NCBI GenBank assembly: GCA_014925825.1
Contig: JACGCK010000010.1
Span: 186,001-250,000 of the forward strand
Origin: Pholiota molesta
Lineage: Eukaryota; Basidiomycota; Agaricomycetes; Agaricales; Strophariaceae
DNA: 64,000 nt
Direction: 5' to 3'
The position numbers and the translations under genes are program-made. Positions 10,427 through 24,266 of this stretch are shown here, one piece after another (positions within the stretch are counted from its first letter, which is position 1; every line of letters starts with the position of its first letter). The notes beneath the pieces were generated by a model that worked only from the letters and a program-made list of their open reading frames with translations, made no database searches and was not told the origin of the DNA.

Positions 10427-12083
10427 CTATGAGATGGGTTTGTTATTGGCATCAAAGGGGAACATGGCGATAGCGGGCCCGGCGACCATATTTTCTTCGT
10501 CCAAGTTAACGTCCCGGATATCTTCCGGTCCGTGAACAAGAACGACGAAGACAGTCCCGCGTGCGGAAAGATCGCCAGAAATCTCCACAAAGTACCGAAT
10601 CTGATCCTTGCCCGACCCACCATACCCAGCGTTTGTCGTAGTTTCTGATCTGACCTCTACGGGAACGAACACAGTTTCAATCCCAGTAAGGAACGCAACA
10701 TAGAGTCGCTGGCCATTCTCGAGATTTACAGGCGGGAAGGAAATCTCGGCCTTTTCGCCAGGCACGAGTCTCGGGGAAAGTGATAGGCGAGGATATGGAC
10801 GATATCCAGAAGGGAGGAGATCTCGATTACCGGGAGGACATGATTCGAAGTCAAAGAAATTAGAAAGTAGCGTTGCCCCCTGGTTGGGAGATAAAGGTGT
10901 CTGTTGAAATAATGAGAAAACGGGTAAGAACCGAAGGAGCGCCATTACCTCGAATGCTGTGTTCGAAGGATTCTGTTTACGAACGGCGGAGTTGATCCAC
11001 GATGCATGTTGGGCCTCGACAGCGAGGATAGACGCTCCGGTAGTTATATATGCCTAATTATTAAATATCTCGGCCTTTGATAGTCGCCTCCAAGCGCAGA
11101 AGAGACTCACCATGTTGCCGAAATATTGCATCGACCCAATTAGGGAACTAGTGGCAATGGTTTTGACAGCCTCGCTGACATCAACAAATGCATGGACGTC
11201 GTTATCATAACTGCGCAAAGTGAGCGAGATCCTAAGAGAAAGTGACAGAACAATGAAGGTAAAACGCACAAATTATATCGGCAAGGCTGGATGTATTCGC
11301 CTCCTGCAGCAGTGATTGCACTCCGAATAAAATCCCTATGGATTCTTTCGTGTTCGGCCATTTGTTGATATCGTCCTCGCACCCAGTCTGGGTAACCAGC
11401 TCCCAGGAAACTCTCTTGCGCATAGCGTGGAAGTCCACGTTCGAAAAATGCGACAAGGAGTTCCTTTATTAAGAGAACGAGGTTGAGATATTGAAGGTCT
11501 ATAAATGAGAAGTTCAGAGGCTGCTTTAACGTGACGAAGCTCGAGTTTTGAGCTTACCTCTACGATTATCGTCGTTTCCATGGTCATCATCGACTCTCTT
11601 TTTCTTTGGCCGGTCAGATCGGGCTATAATGAAAGACAAAGGGAATGCAGATGACGAGGAGTACCATCTTAGTACGATAGAAATCATTTAGAACACGTCC
11701 TTACCATCCATTCCACTGATTTCTGACCTCGCCACTGGCATAGTGTCCATTGGAAAGGCTGGTCCGATGTAGTGCGTGAGGTATATAGCTTATGGTGGTG
11801 AATTGGCACTTACACATTGCGGCGTTGTCGGCTGACTTATGACTTCCTGCAAATGTATTAGCGATTTCATCTCAATGAGTATCTGCGTAAAAGGCAACCA
11901 TAAATAACATTGCACCTAATGTGAGACGTCTGCTATGTGTGTGCGTTCCTATTAACAGTATTTGAGTAATGTATGTGGTAAATTATGATAGCGTGACGCA
12001 CCACCAAAGGGAATAACATTGGCAAATGCAACGGTCGACGCCAAAGCGATTGTGAGGAAAGATGTGAGGGTAGTAGGTTTCAT
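10427..12083 (-). CDS. Secreted ferritin-like domain protein (Rds1-like)
   Basis: Similar in layout to fungal stress-response Rds1-type proteins with a Ferritin_2 domain; the biochemical role is unsettled. The start at 12083 opens a signal peptide (MKPTTLTSFLTIALASTVAFA). Several small exons follow. The helical domain is clear in the exon near 11500-11280: an LQYLNLVLLIKELLVAFFERGL helix, then GAGYPDWVRGRYQQMAEHERIHRDF, which carries the E-H-E-x-x-H signature. Next comes DVSEAVKTIATSSLIGSMQYFGN, then ITTGASILAVEAQHASWIN (the E-x-x-H second half), followed by QTPLSP in the last exon. The C-terminal 170 residues form a beta-rich tail with PGEKAEISFPP and VAFLTGIETVFVPV. The 5' micro-exons between 11600 and 12005 are uncertain. 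The gene is divergent from the hydrolase gene. Confidence 0.85.
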
Positions 12084-12838
12084 GATCCTGAAAGATAGTG
12101 GGTAGTGTTTGTCAGGTGAAAGATCGTGATAGTTTCCTGATAGTTGGTGTTGATAGTTTGGACCCGCCTAGGGTGTTTCGTTGAGAGAATTACGGTTTTT
12201 CTCGCCATGTACAATATATACTTCGAGTGGCTGACCTATCAGATCGACGACCGATTGCGGGATACTGGACCACTCGATAATGCGGTGTATTTTAATATAT
12301 CCTGGGCTATTCAGAGACCCGCCCCACCCCGAAACCGATTATTCGAGAGGACAGAATATTTACTATTAATTGATAAATAAGGTAATGGTAGATACTACTG
12401 ACGAGCTAGCTCTTTGACTACCTCTTGCTTAATTGCTATTAAATTAGTATTCGTCTAAAGCTGGGTCATAACTTGAATTCAACTCCGTCCGTTAACAGGA
12501 TGTTGGACGTTCAACGTTCCAGTAAATATGATTTTGACCCATTGCATATTCTTTTGATATTGTCAGTGCACGCATTTCAAGTTGGCACCTGCAGGCGACT
12601 ATAGTCCAAGACAGACGGTCATACACCAAAGAGGTTATTTATAGAAATCGGTATCATATTTGCTGCTCGATATAGACGATGTCAATGCTTCTGGACATTA
12701 ATATCGCCTCGTTCACAAGTCCCACAATTTTCATCCGATAGGTAATCACAATCATATATATACAGCATACTTTGTGGGAGCGGATTCCGCGCCCACCACA
12801 TTCACTCTAACCTTTCCCCACCACCTCTTTCATCAGCA
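12084..12838. promoter_or_regulatory. Divergent promoter region with TATA-like element
   Basis: Separates the ferritin-like gene (minus) from the alpha/beta hydrolase gene (plus). An ATATATATA element at about 12754-12762 lies some 80 bp before the hydrolase ATG. No other gene is seen. Confidence 0.5.
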
Positions 12839-14046
12839 ATGGCGACCGTTCCTTTGCATAATTCTTCCACAAAGCCGATAGAATTGACATTCAAACATGT
12901 GGATGGGCTAGATATTGCTATGGATATATATATACCAGGTGGAGCTACCAAGGAGAGACCTGTTCCTATCTTACTTTGGTGGCACGGTAAGATGTGATTT
13001 TATCGCAATAAAATAAAGTATCTCACCGATAAATTTAAGGTGGAGGACTGCTCCAGGTAGTCATACTATTATTTCTTCGTAGACATCCACTCATTTTGTA
13101 CGTTATTCATTAGGGTACAAGGAAAGGCATGTGGTTGTAAATTTTTGCCACCGCTAGAGGCATTCTTTACTGACCTGCGACCATTTTCTCTAGCCGTCGT
13201 ACCCCACATGCTCGCTGCACCGGAGAAGCACAATCTCTGTCTCGTTTCTCCTGATTATCGACTGGCTCCACAGACAAGAATGCCTGGCATCTTATCCGAC
13301 GCAAAAGCGGCTATGGATTTTCTGCAGACCGCGGAATTCCGCAATGCGACGGGAGGTTGCGTGGAGGCTTCTCGAGTAGTTCTCAGCGGCAGCTCTGCAG
13401 GAGGCTGGCTTTCCCTTCTTTCTGGCACCGGCATCGGATTCGAAGCATGCGGTCTCGAAATACCTCGGCCCGTACGTGGTATTGCGGCATTATACCCAAT
13501 CACAGATCTTCAGGACTCGTTCTGGAAGACGAAGCAACACCCTGTTTCATACATGGATCGAGTTATCGATCCATCGGAACTCATTGATTTTCTCGACCCG
13601 AATGCACCCAAGACGAGCTCATCCCCAGGAGATGGGCTAAGAGCTATGATGTACCATTATATGATCCAAGAGTAAGTTGCTGTTGCTCATCCACTACTCA
13701 TGGTCTCAATTATGTACCACATCTTACCAGAGGAATTCTGTCGAATCTCTTATTGGATGGGACCGACATTCCGGAACACACTTTTAGCGTTGCGCAGTCT
13801 CTCCGGACAGGCAAGTTTATCCCACCACCAATATACGTCATAACTGGAAATCAAGATGGGAAAGTTGCTCATCGCCAGTCGCTCGATGTCGTCGCAGCCT
13901 TGAAAGACATAGGTGCTGTCGTCGACTATCGCGAGTTGATTGCAGACCATTCATTCGATAAGGAGCCGATTTATAAGATGGAGAGCTTTTACAATTTCTT
14001 CCACAAAGTTTGTCCAGCTTTTGATAGTTTAATTTCGAAATTGTAA
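12839..14046 (+). CDS. Alpha/beta hydrolase (HSL/arylacetamide deacetylase-like)
   Basis: Predicted carboxylic-ester hydrolase. Exon 1 starts at 12839 and ends with ILLWWHG. A tiny exon (GGLLQ) completes the HGGG oxyanion-hole motif after a 52-nt intron, followed by a short exon with GTRKGMW. The main exon (about 13197-13672) has SPDYRLAPQTRMPG, the usual hormone-sensitive-lipase block, and then the nucleophile elbow SGSSAGGW. The last exon (about 13732-14046) supplies NQDGKV (acid) and DHSFDKE (catalytic His) in the expected order. There is no signal peptide, so it is likely intracellular. The substrate cannot be read from sequence. Length is about 330 residues, normal for the family. Confidence 0.88.
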
Positions 14047-14591
14047 AGCCATGACCTAACTAGTTTCGAGTGTTATTTTTGTAATCGATCCGATCAGGCC
14101 TATTAGCTGTGTTCCTAAATTCTCTAAAATATTGTTCTTGAATAGAGTGTTCCCTTAATTCTGCCCGTGCGTCTGATTCACAGCCCCGAAATGTATATAT
14201 GGTCACGTTCAAACCAATCTAATCGTGATCTATTAATAGGTCGGATGCCACACTGACAGCAGGAGGAAAATATGGCGTTTGGAGGTGGAAAATCTCGAAA
14301 GCTCTTTTCAAAAAATCGCCCAAAAACGTTAAACGCTTACCGGGCACTACCAGTGCTCCTTGGCCCGTTGACCGTATGTACTCGTCAGTGACTAGTGACT
14401 AGTGACTGTTGAGTGACATGTGACTGGGGACTGTCACTGACTGCCAAACCTTCTGACATGGCGACAACGTGGTTGCGCCCGCTGGCGCGCTGTTGCGCGC
14501 CACAACATAGCCTTGATTTAACATCATGTCATAAAGTACACTCTGAACAAACAACGCAGCTGTTGCGGATGTGCGCAGCTCCCAACTCTCC
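14047..14591. other. Intergenic region with a short TGACTAG-like repeat
   Basis: Around 14385-14440 the 7-mer family AGTGACT/TGACTAG/TGACTGG recurs about seven times imperfectly, a simple-sequence tract just upstream of the NACHT gene. No gene is seen. Confidence 0.55.
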
Positions 14592-16619
14592 ATGGCTATC
14601 TCTTCGGAGACCAACACATACCCGCCTGATAACTATGACGATCAACGATATAACACCGTCTTCTCAGGTCCTACGCTGGTCACTGGAGGCACATTCGTGC
14701 AACACAACACAACTATAACGAACCAAAGCGCAGCCATGAGCGCTAAAGGTACGCTGATTGTATATTGAAATCATCCCACCTAATGTCGTATTATTAGGAG
14801 GATTTGAGCAGCTGCAAGATGAGGTCGCTTCAGCTGCCTTCCACAACTCTGCGCAACGTGTAGACCCGCCAAAATGTCATCCAAATACCCGGGATGCAGT
14901 ACTCCAACATATCATGCGATGGATACGTGCATCTAAGGACCGCCAGTCTTGGATACTCTGGCTTAACGGAGCCGCAGGGGCTGGAAAATCGGCAATTGCG
15001 CAAACGATCGCCGAAATGTGCGAGGAAGAGCGAATGCAGTTGGCAAGCTTCTTCTTCTTCAGAGCGGATGAGACTCGCAATACTCCAAAACATCTGATTG
15101 CTACCCTTGCCTATCAACTTGCCCATACTATTCCCGCCACCCGCGACATTATCACGAAAGCTGTCGAAAGTGACCCCCTCATATTTCAGCGCTCTCTAGA
15201 AATTCAACTCGAACGTCTGGTCGTCAATCCTCTCCGTCAAATTCGTGAACTGAACTTGCTGTCTAGCACCTCTCCTTTTCTCTTCATCATCGACGGTATT
15301 GACGAATGCGATAAACGATTAGTGCAGATCAACATTTTGAATACCATTTCAAAGGCGATACATGCTCAAGGGATCCCTGCTATATTCTTGGTCGCTTCCC
15401 GGAATGAGAGCCAAATCACCATGACGTTCAATTCGAAGGGTTTGCTAGACATTGTTACACGTATCGCCTTGGACGACGACTATCTCTCTGATGACGACAT
15501 ATCCCTGTTCCTAAACGAGAAATTCGCCGAACTCAAAGAAACGCATCCTTTGCAACATCTCATTCCCGAGACATGGCCTTCCCCGGATCTCGTCCAGGCA
15601 TTGGTCGAAAAATCTTCCGGTCAGTTTATCTATGCCTCCGTTGTCATAAAGTTCGTCTCGGCGCCCAACTCCCATCCCGTCCAGCGCTTGGAAATGGTTC
15701 GGGGAATACGGCCCACCCGCCTCGACACACCCTTTGCACAGCTGGACGCACTCTACCAGCACATATTCTCCTCAGTGGATGATATCGAGGGCACTCTTCC
15801 CGTCCTGGCATATTCCATTCTGATGCGGCATACCGATATTCCGATGATCACGAAGTTCTTAGGATTGTCGGAGGGAACAGTGGAGACCGCTCTCGTCGAT
15901 CTGACATCGGTTATAGCTTGCAAGGATGGACACGTCATATATCTGCATGCCTCGCTTCCGGACTTCCTTCTCGACGCCACGCGTTCTCAGCAATATCACG
16001 TCAACCCTGTAAAATGGCATACAGAGTTTGCGCATCGTTGGCTAACTCTGCAATGTCAGTCCGTTTAATCTAATCAGTGCGACAACTTCATGTAATTAAC
16101 CCCCAACGCAGCCCAACCAAATACGAATCGGGTAGATAATCCTGGATGGATTGCCGATGCAATCAAACATCTTCGACACTCGCTTCCTACCTCACAGCTT
16201 CACGACGACCTCATGAACTATAAGCCGTCAGCTGGTCACTTTGGCATCTCACCGAGCATAGAAAAGATGACGGATTTTTTGGACACTATCAAAGATTTGG
16301 TACTGTTGTCCTCGACGACGACCTTTGGTGCACTTAACTGATATAGTCGTCAATATAGGATTTCAATGACGACAAGAAGGCGTACAAACGACAACTGATT
16401 TTGATCACTCGTCTCGTCTATACTACGAATCATGATGATATGTCGATATTGGCGAAAGATCACGATATTCGTAGGATAGTGGCAAAGATCAAGGCTGAGG
16501 AACGAGTGGTCCGTATAATCTCGAAGATTGTTACCGCCATAGCGATAGTATGTTTGCCTGTCACTATATGCGTCTCGTGTGTATGCGTACCTTGCGCACT
16601 TTGTTGTCTCAAATTATAA
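14592..16619 (+). CDS. NACHT-domain NTPase (NLR-like)
   Basis: Signal-transducing STAND NTPase of the basidiomycete NACHT type. Exon 1 (14592-14748) encodes a short N-terminal region with GTFVQHNTTITNQS, a common lead-in of Agaricomycete NACHT proteins. After a 49-nt intron comes ASAAFHNSAQRVDPPKCHP. Walker A is LNGAAGAGKSAIAQT, followed by LASFFFFRAD, and Walker B is FLFIIDGIDEC. The remaining NACHT helical region and a winged-helix-like part run to about 16050. Two further exons (about 16112-16300 and 16360-16619) end in a hydrophobic Cys-rich stretch (TAIAIVCLPVTICVSCVCVP). No WD40, ankyrin or TPR repeats follow, unlike many family members. It may act in non-self recognition or programmed cell death; that is inference from family. 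Confidence 0.9.
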
Positions 16620-17161
16620 ATAAAAAGTGGACGTGGGCAGATATAACAAACTCAGTCTTGAATCTATTCTTTTGGCGAAACCACTAACTCGCTATCTACT
16701 GTCGAGGAACGTGCATAATAGCTTTGGAATATACTCCTCGACGTCGAATCAGCTAGTCTTGGCGGTAATATTGGAACAGGTGAGTAGAAGAGTATCTCTT
16801 CGAATTGTTTTCTGAAATATCTCTTGCTTTCAAGGTCTTTTCCTCCTTAACATGCGGTGCAAACACAAGATTTCTAGATCCAGGTACATGTTATCTTAAA
16901 GTTGCAATGCTTGTCAAACTTACCGCACATGTCTGCCGGTCCAACGCTGATAAGAGGATACATATAAATCACATTCAGTATACGCAAATTCAGAGTTGTT
17001 CGAACTGGTGATATGGCCTTGCTTGGCCGAGCAAGTGGTAGTAAACGATTGACCCTCTTCGACGATATCAAAAATCCAATCATCCTATTCCAATCCCCAA
17101 GAAATCTCTGTGCAAGCCCGATACCATGGCCACCTTCAGCTGCAATTCAGCTGGGACGCGC
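16620..17161. other. Convergent intergenic region
   Basis: Between the NACHT gene and the first HsbA gene. Short frames only, no recognised feature. Confidence 0.5.
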
Positions 17162-17895
17162 CTACACCGATCCGAACGTGCCAATAGCCGAAGTGAATGC
17201 CGAATTGACCGTACTCTGGACACCGCTCAACTGTTCCTGCTGGGCGGCCTACAAATCCATCCATGAGTGACAAAAATGACAACGTGAATCGTATGGGTGG
17301 CATACTGGGAGCGCGACGATTGCCGCAGCTATAAACGCCGCCGTGAGCTTCTGCAAGGACCCCAAGATGCCGCCCACGGCGCCCGTCACGATGCTGCCAC
17401 CAGTCCCGCTGGCCTCGAGCTCCGGCTTTGCGCCGACGAGGGCGGTCAATGCGCTGGGGATAGTCGTAGAAAGAGGCGTGACGGCAGCGATCAGCCCCGA
17501 TGGGTTCTTCACCGGATTCGGGAGGGCCTACGAGGTGGATTGGAGGTGGGCTTTAAATTAATTGGGGGTGTCGGGTTTCATGGATGAAATGGAACTTTAC
17601 CTGGGCGTCGGTGGTGCTCTGATTGAGCGCTTGGAATATACCCTCCAAGGCAATTCCTAAAGGCTTCGGGATGGAAACCACCGAGTCAGTACGGCACCAC
17701 CGTAGAACAACTATGGGTCCTTACAATCGCTGAGATCGGAAAGCTATTAGGGTCGTATGCGGAAAGCGCGCCCGAGAAGGCGGTGATATTGCCCGTGAGG
17801 TTGGTCACGTCCGCCTGGACGTTCGCGACGGTAGCGCCAAAGCCGCGGCATGCGGCGGCGGCGAGCGTGGCGAGGAGGATGTGCGGGAGCTTCAT
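17162..17895 (-). CDS. Hydrophobic surface-binding protein A (HsbA) homologue 1
   Basis: Small secreted helical protein of the HsbA family, known from Aspergillus as a protein that adsorbs to hydrophobic surfaces and can recruit cutinase-type enzymes. Start 17895, signal peptide MKLPHILLATLAAAACRGFGA. The following exons give VQADVTNLTGNITAFSGALSAYDPNSF, then KPLGIALEGIFQALNQSTTDA, then KNPSGLIAAVTPLSTTIPSALTALVGAKPEL and GAVGGILGSLQKLTAAFIAA. The last exon after a 51-65 nt intron reads SGVQSTVNSAFTSAIGTFGSV and stops at 17162. The product is about 180 residues. Homologue 2 lies 1.95 kb upstream in the same direction. Confidence 0.88.
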
Positions 17896-19053
17896 GCCGG
17901 TATTGAATTTGCTGAGTGTTGCTTGACAAAGGGCGGTTTGTCAAATTTTGTGTACCACCATACAGAGGTTTTATACCATGTTTCTGCACCATTCCGAAAT
18001 AGACATACGCTCCTGACTTTGACTAGGGGCTGCAGGTGATAAATATTCAGACACAAAGAATTAGATCTGAGTGCGAATAATTATAAATCTTGCGCTAAGA
18101 AGTTGTCAGTAGATTGGATGTCGGCGTATTCTTCTGTCATTGACCAGTCACCAAATGCGCTACTTGACAAAGTGACCTAAGGAAGACTTCGAATCTCTGC
18201 AGCATCAATTCAAATTTGGACTATTTCCATTTTATGTTAGTTTGCAATTCTTTGAAGGACTATGTCCAAGCCGATATTTATAAGTACTCATGTCGCGAGA
18301 AGTCCCACAAACTGAGCATTCTTGTAAGCTAAATCAAGTTTTGAATAAAAACATCCGGTGCTAGTACTGGAAGCGAATTGCATACACATGCAGAGGACTT
18401 CGGAGTAACCTGATAATTGTTCAGTCCATGCCATAGGCCTTAGGGCGAGCGCCTGACGCGCGGACGGGCGCCTTTCCCCCAGAGATCGAGTGATCCGTCT
18501 CGGAAGTACGCGTAATCCATTACCAGTTTTGTAGACAAAGATTGATCCGGGCGGGATTGACCTGGAGGCTGGCCCCGGTACGTAGGGTCTAGTGAAGCGT
18601 TAACTACTTATCTGGATCATTGTTCCTGTCGAGTTGTCTTGTTCAAGTAGTACACACTTTGGCGGCAGTCTATGCGCTAATAGTGGCGTCGAGAAGTTTG
18701 AGTAGCTTGCTGCTTGAGAGCGACAGGATAGACTTAGGACATATATTTAGGCGATAATTTAGATAAGTAGAGCTTAGAGACGGGTTAGGGATCTTTGCCG
18801 TTGGTCTACAGAATGTGCGTACGTCCATGTAACCTAAATTTGATCTGAAGATCGTTGGGAACTGTAAAGCAGAATTTAAATATTGTGACACATTATACTT
18901 AAGGCATGTAGCTATCTCGGTGGTTTTGTATGCTTCAAACATCATTTGAGTCATTTTTTAGCCACATGGGTATATTCTCTGAGTGTATAGTGAATTTCAT
19001 ATGAAATTTAAGTTTTTGGAGCGAAGAGGTCGAGTTTAGTATAGATAATACTG
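17896..19053. repeat. Upstream region of HsbA 1, duplicated upstream of HsbA 2
   Basis: Blocks near 18490-18560 (GATCCG..GATTGATCCGGGCGGG-TTGA), 18615-18660 (TTGTTCCTGTCGAGTTGTCTTGTTCAAG) and 18711-18745 (GCGATAATTT) recur in the same order at about 20190-20270, 20407-20450 and 20500-20515. The gene and its promoter were therefore duplicated together. No further gene is seen. Confidence 0.7.
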
Positions 19054-19841
19054 TTACAAGGTTTTGCGCGAAAGTGTTATAGATTGTAATGCATTTTCTA
19101 AATTTGAGAAAGTGCATAAACCAATTCCAAAAGTCGCAATAGTCGAAGAAAAAGCTTCATTAATGGTATCTTGGACACCGTTCAATGACGATTCCTGCGC
19201 GGTCTGAAAATCCGAGTATTAATTATGGTAATTTAATAGAGACGTCGGCACAGGGTACTTACTGGAAGTGCAGCGATGGATGCAGTCACAAATTCTTGAA
19301 CGAGATTCTGCAAAGCAACCAAGATGCCCCCCACAACGCCGTCCGCTATGCCTCCGGAAGTGGGGATGGCGTCGAATTGCGGCTTTGCGCTGGCGATGGC
19401 GTTCAACGCGTTGGGTACAGTGGTGGACAAAGGAGTGATGGCGGAAACCAGGGTTGTTGGGTTTTTGACAGGATGATTAAGGGCCTACAGGTAAATTATA
19501 AATCTCTGAGGTTAGTTGGAATGTGTTATTGTATGGGAGAAATTCCACTTCACTAGCGCATCCGTGGTGCTCTCATTAAGAGCTTGAAGTACGCCCTGTG
19601 CAGCAAATATTAATGGCTTTAGAGAAAGGATTGGTGAGCCAATATCGCAAATTAAGGCATTTACAAAACTTACAACCGCCGTGATGAGAAAGTTATTGGG
19701 ATCCAACGCCGAAAGCGAGTCGGTAAAGGCTGTTATATTACCCGTGAGGTTGACCACATCCGCCTCAATGTCTACTACCATGGCACCAAGGCAATATGCG
19801 ACGGTCGTGAGCGTGAAGAAGATAGTGTGCAGGAATTTCAT
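19054..19841 (-). CDS. HsbA homologue 2, with extended C-terminus
   Basis: Tandem paralogue of the gene at 17162-17895. Start 19841, signal peptide MKFLHTIFFTLTTVAYCLGA, then VDIEADVVNLTGNITAFTDSLSALDPNNF. Later exons give SLKPLIFAAQGVLQALNESTTDA, then NPTTLVSAITPLSTTVPNALNAIASAKPQF and GIADGVVGGILVALQNLVQEF. The final exon has LNGVQDTINEAFSSTIATFGIG and then reads on for about 20 extra residues to a stop at 19054, past the point where homologue 1 stops. This looks like loss of the ancestral stop codon. Exon order and intron phases match homologue 1. It is probably secreted like its partner. Confidence 0.85.
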
Positions 19842-21595
19842 CTTGATGCCTCTGCTGTTATACCGATCCTTACAATTGCCGGGTTGTCGAATTATCTATG
19901 GCTGCACATGTACACACTTTATACTACCGGCGGAAAAGCACTTCGTGAGATGGAATGATTATTGAAACATTCCAGACGTCCAATCTGCTCTGATCCTGGC
20001 CTTCACGTTCAAGTCAATCAAGGGAAGATGCGGTAATTTGAACAAAAATACCCAGACCAAAGCGGAAACAATTCTATTTCTAAACCTTGCGCTAGGATCT
20101 TAAGAGGAAATAGACGCAGTACTGAAAGCTAGCAATGCCATTGGGACTGGTGACATGGAAGGCTGCGGAAGGCTTTCCCCAGACTCAAGGCACAGATGAT
20201 CCGCCTCGAAGGTATATTTATTACCTTTTAGTGCTTCGTCGTTGATCCGGCCCCCGGGCGGGGTTGATCTATCTCCGTCATTCTGTGTGCCTACATACGC
20301 GACGTGCTTGAGTTGAATCTTCCAAACTCCCATGTCTGGAACTCATTGGAAGTAAGAATGTGTGCTTGTCTCCTAGTAAATCTACAGCCGCATCCAAGCC
20401 ACATCTGTCTCATTATTCCTGTCCAGTCATCTTGTCCAAGTCCTACATTGGCAGTCTAAGCGCTCCTGAGAATGACAGGAAGTATGATGTATATTCATTA
20501 TTGAGCGATAATTTCAGTAGGACTTTCTATATAGATCTAAGGTCTATGGCGATGGAGTCCATTCCCTAAACCCATTGCGTTCTGGTCTGTTTAAAGATAA
20601 TGAGTAGGATTTTGGCGAAACAAACACTTTTCTCGACGTGAGGCTCGTCAGCAAACTACCAGAAACGGCCTGTTTTGGAAATCAGGTCGTTCCGTAGTCT
20701 AAATGTGCGATGCTCAACTCACCATCTCGAACTTGAACATCAGATTGAACCTTGTCTTCACCACAATCGGTCGTCCCTGGTTGCCGAGCACCTTCCAATA
20801 TCTGCTATGCCGTATACGATGGTGCTTGTATAGTGTCGAATCGGACTTATATTCGGAGTTTCAGCGCTTCGACTCTTTAGCGCTCAGCGCTCAACTTTTC
20901 ATTAAACTCATCAATTTCGACCTTTTCTACTGTAAGTATTTCAATATGATGATGCTATGACCGACACCAAGTTTCCGTGGACCTATTCCATAACCATCGC
21001 ATCCCCTGGGTATATTATATTCCCGGTGCCTTCAAAGCTGTTAATTTACCACGAGAGACTGAACCAGGATCACCACCCACATATATTTCTGTTTCTTGAT
21101 ACTCTGCGATGTGCCGCGTATTTTTTCTTCCACAAATGGAGCCAGGTAATTTAAGTTTGGGCACTCTGAGCACTCTGTAACGGCAAATGCAGGCTTGAAC
21201 CGCTCCTGCGGCCCGCTAGGCGACACGCGTACCGGCCGCGCGCCACGCTCGCTGAGCAATTGCCTTTTGATTGCCTTTGAAATTGTTCTGAGCGAACGTG
21301 CGCCAAGTAATCGGCAGTTTCATAGCGCTCCCACCCAACAGCACCCAACTCCCACCACTACTTATAAAGATTTGATGCGGACACGAGCCAGGGAAAATAG
21401 TTCTCTGGAAGGTTGTCGGAGGGCGGCAAGAGGGCGGGCTTGCGCCTGAAGCGACAACCGGGCTCAGCCGGCGCTGGTTGCGTGATTGAAATATTTGTGT
21501 TCATGTGACGAACATATAGCTCAGCGTCTCGGATATCTATATAACCTGCTCTCCTCCATTTCTTCACTTCTCACCTACTTTATAGAACCACCAGC
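19842..21595. promoter_or_regulatory. Upstream regions of HsbA 2 and of the isomerase gene
   Basis: The left part is the duplicated HsbA promoter block. The right end carries TATCTATATAA at about 21533-21543, some 55 bp before the isomerase start, a plausible TATA box. No supported gene lies in the 1.75 kb. Confidence 0.5.
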
Positions 21596-23681
<2,086 letters not shown>

Positions 23682-24266
23682 GTTTCATTTGATACTCCGG
23701 ACAATTCGAAGGCAGTTCGAATTACATTGGCGTGAGGCGAAAATATAGATTGTAAGTAGAGGAACGTTCAGTATGGAATCATCCAGAATACAGAGAAGAC
23801 AAACGGAATACTTAGTATACGCCATTATATGTATGAGTATGATATTTCGGCTCGATAGAATTTTTTTTGTGTCATTCAGTCGCTTTTCTGCTCTAAAGAA
23901 CCAAAGCAACGAGCAGGTAGAATAATAATCGATTGTGCATAATAATGATCGTGGGAAAGACTTTCAATTAGTCGAATTCCAAGATGATTCTAAGCTTGTT
24001 CGTAACAGTCAAAGTCGCCAGAATCACTCTCCAGACCCAATTCTAAACAACGCAATCTTGTTTCTTGAACCAAGGAAACGAGAAACAGACTTTGAAACGC
24101 GACGAAGGTGAGCTTCGAGCGATTCATTGACGGTGCGATGATCAAGTGGCAACACTGGCATGGTCATTTTGCCAGGAGCCATTCCGAGGAGAGACACAGA
24201 ATGAATCTGCTTTGGATCCATGTTTGACTTCGCATAATACTCTTGCTGACGCTGGTTCTACAGGAT
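23682..24266. other. Intergenic stretch
   Basis: AT-rich 3' region of the isomerase gene and leader of the COP9 gene. A 65-codon minus-strand frame at 24024-24221 has no support. Confidence 0.5.

Noticed and set aside
24024..24221. 65-codon minus-strand frame upstream of csn3
   Set aside because: No motif and no splice partner. It lies in the probable promoter and leader of csn3.
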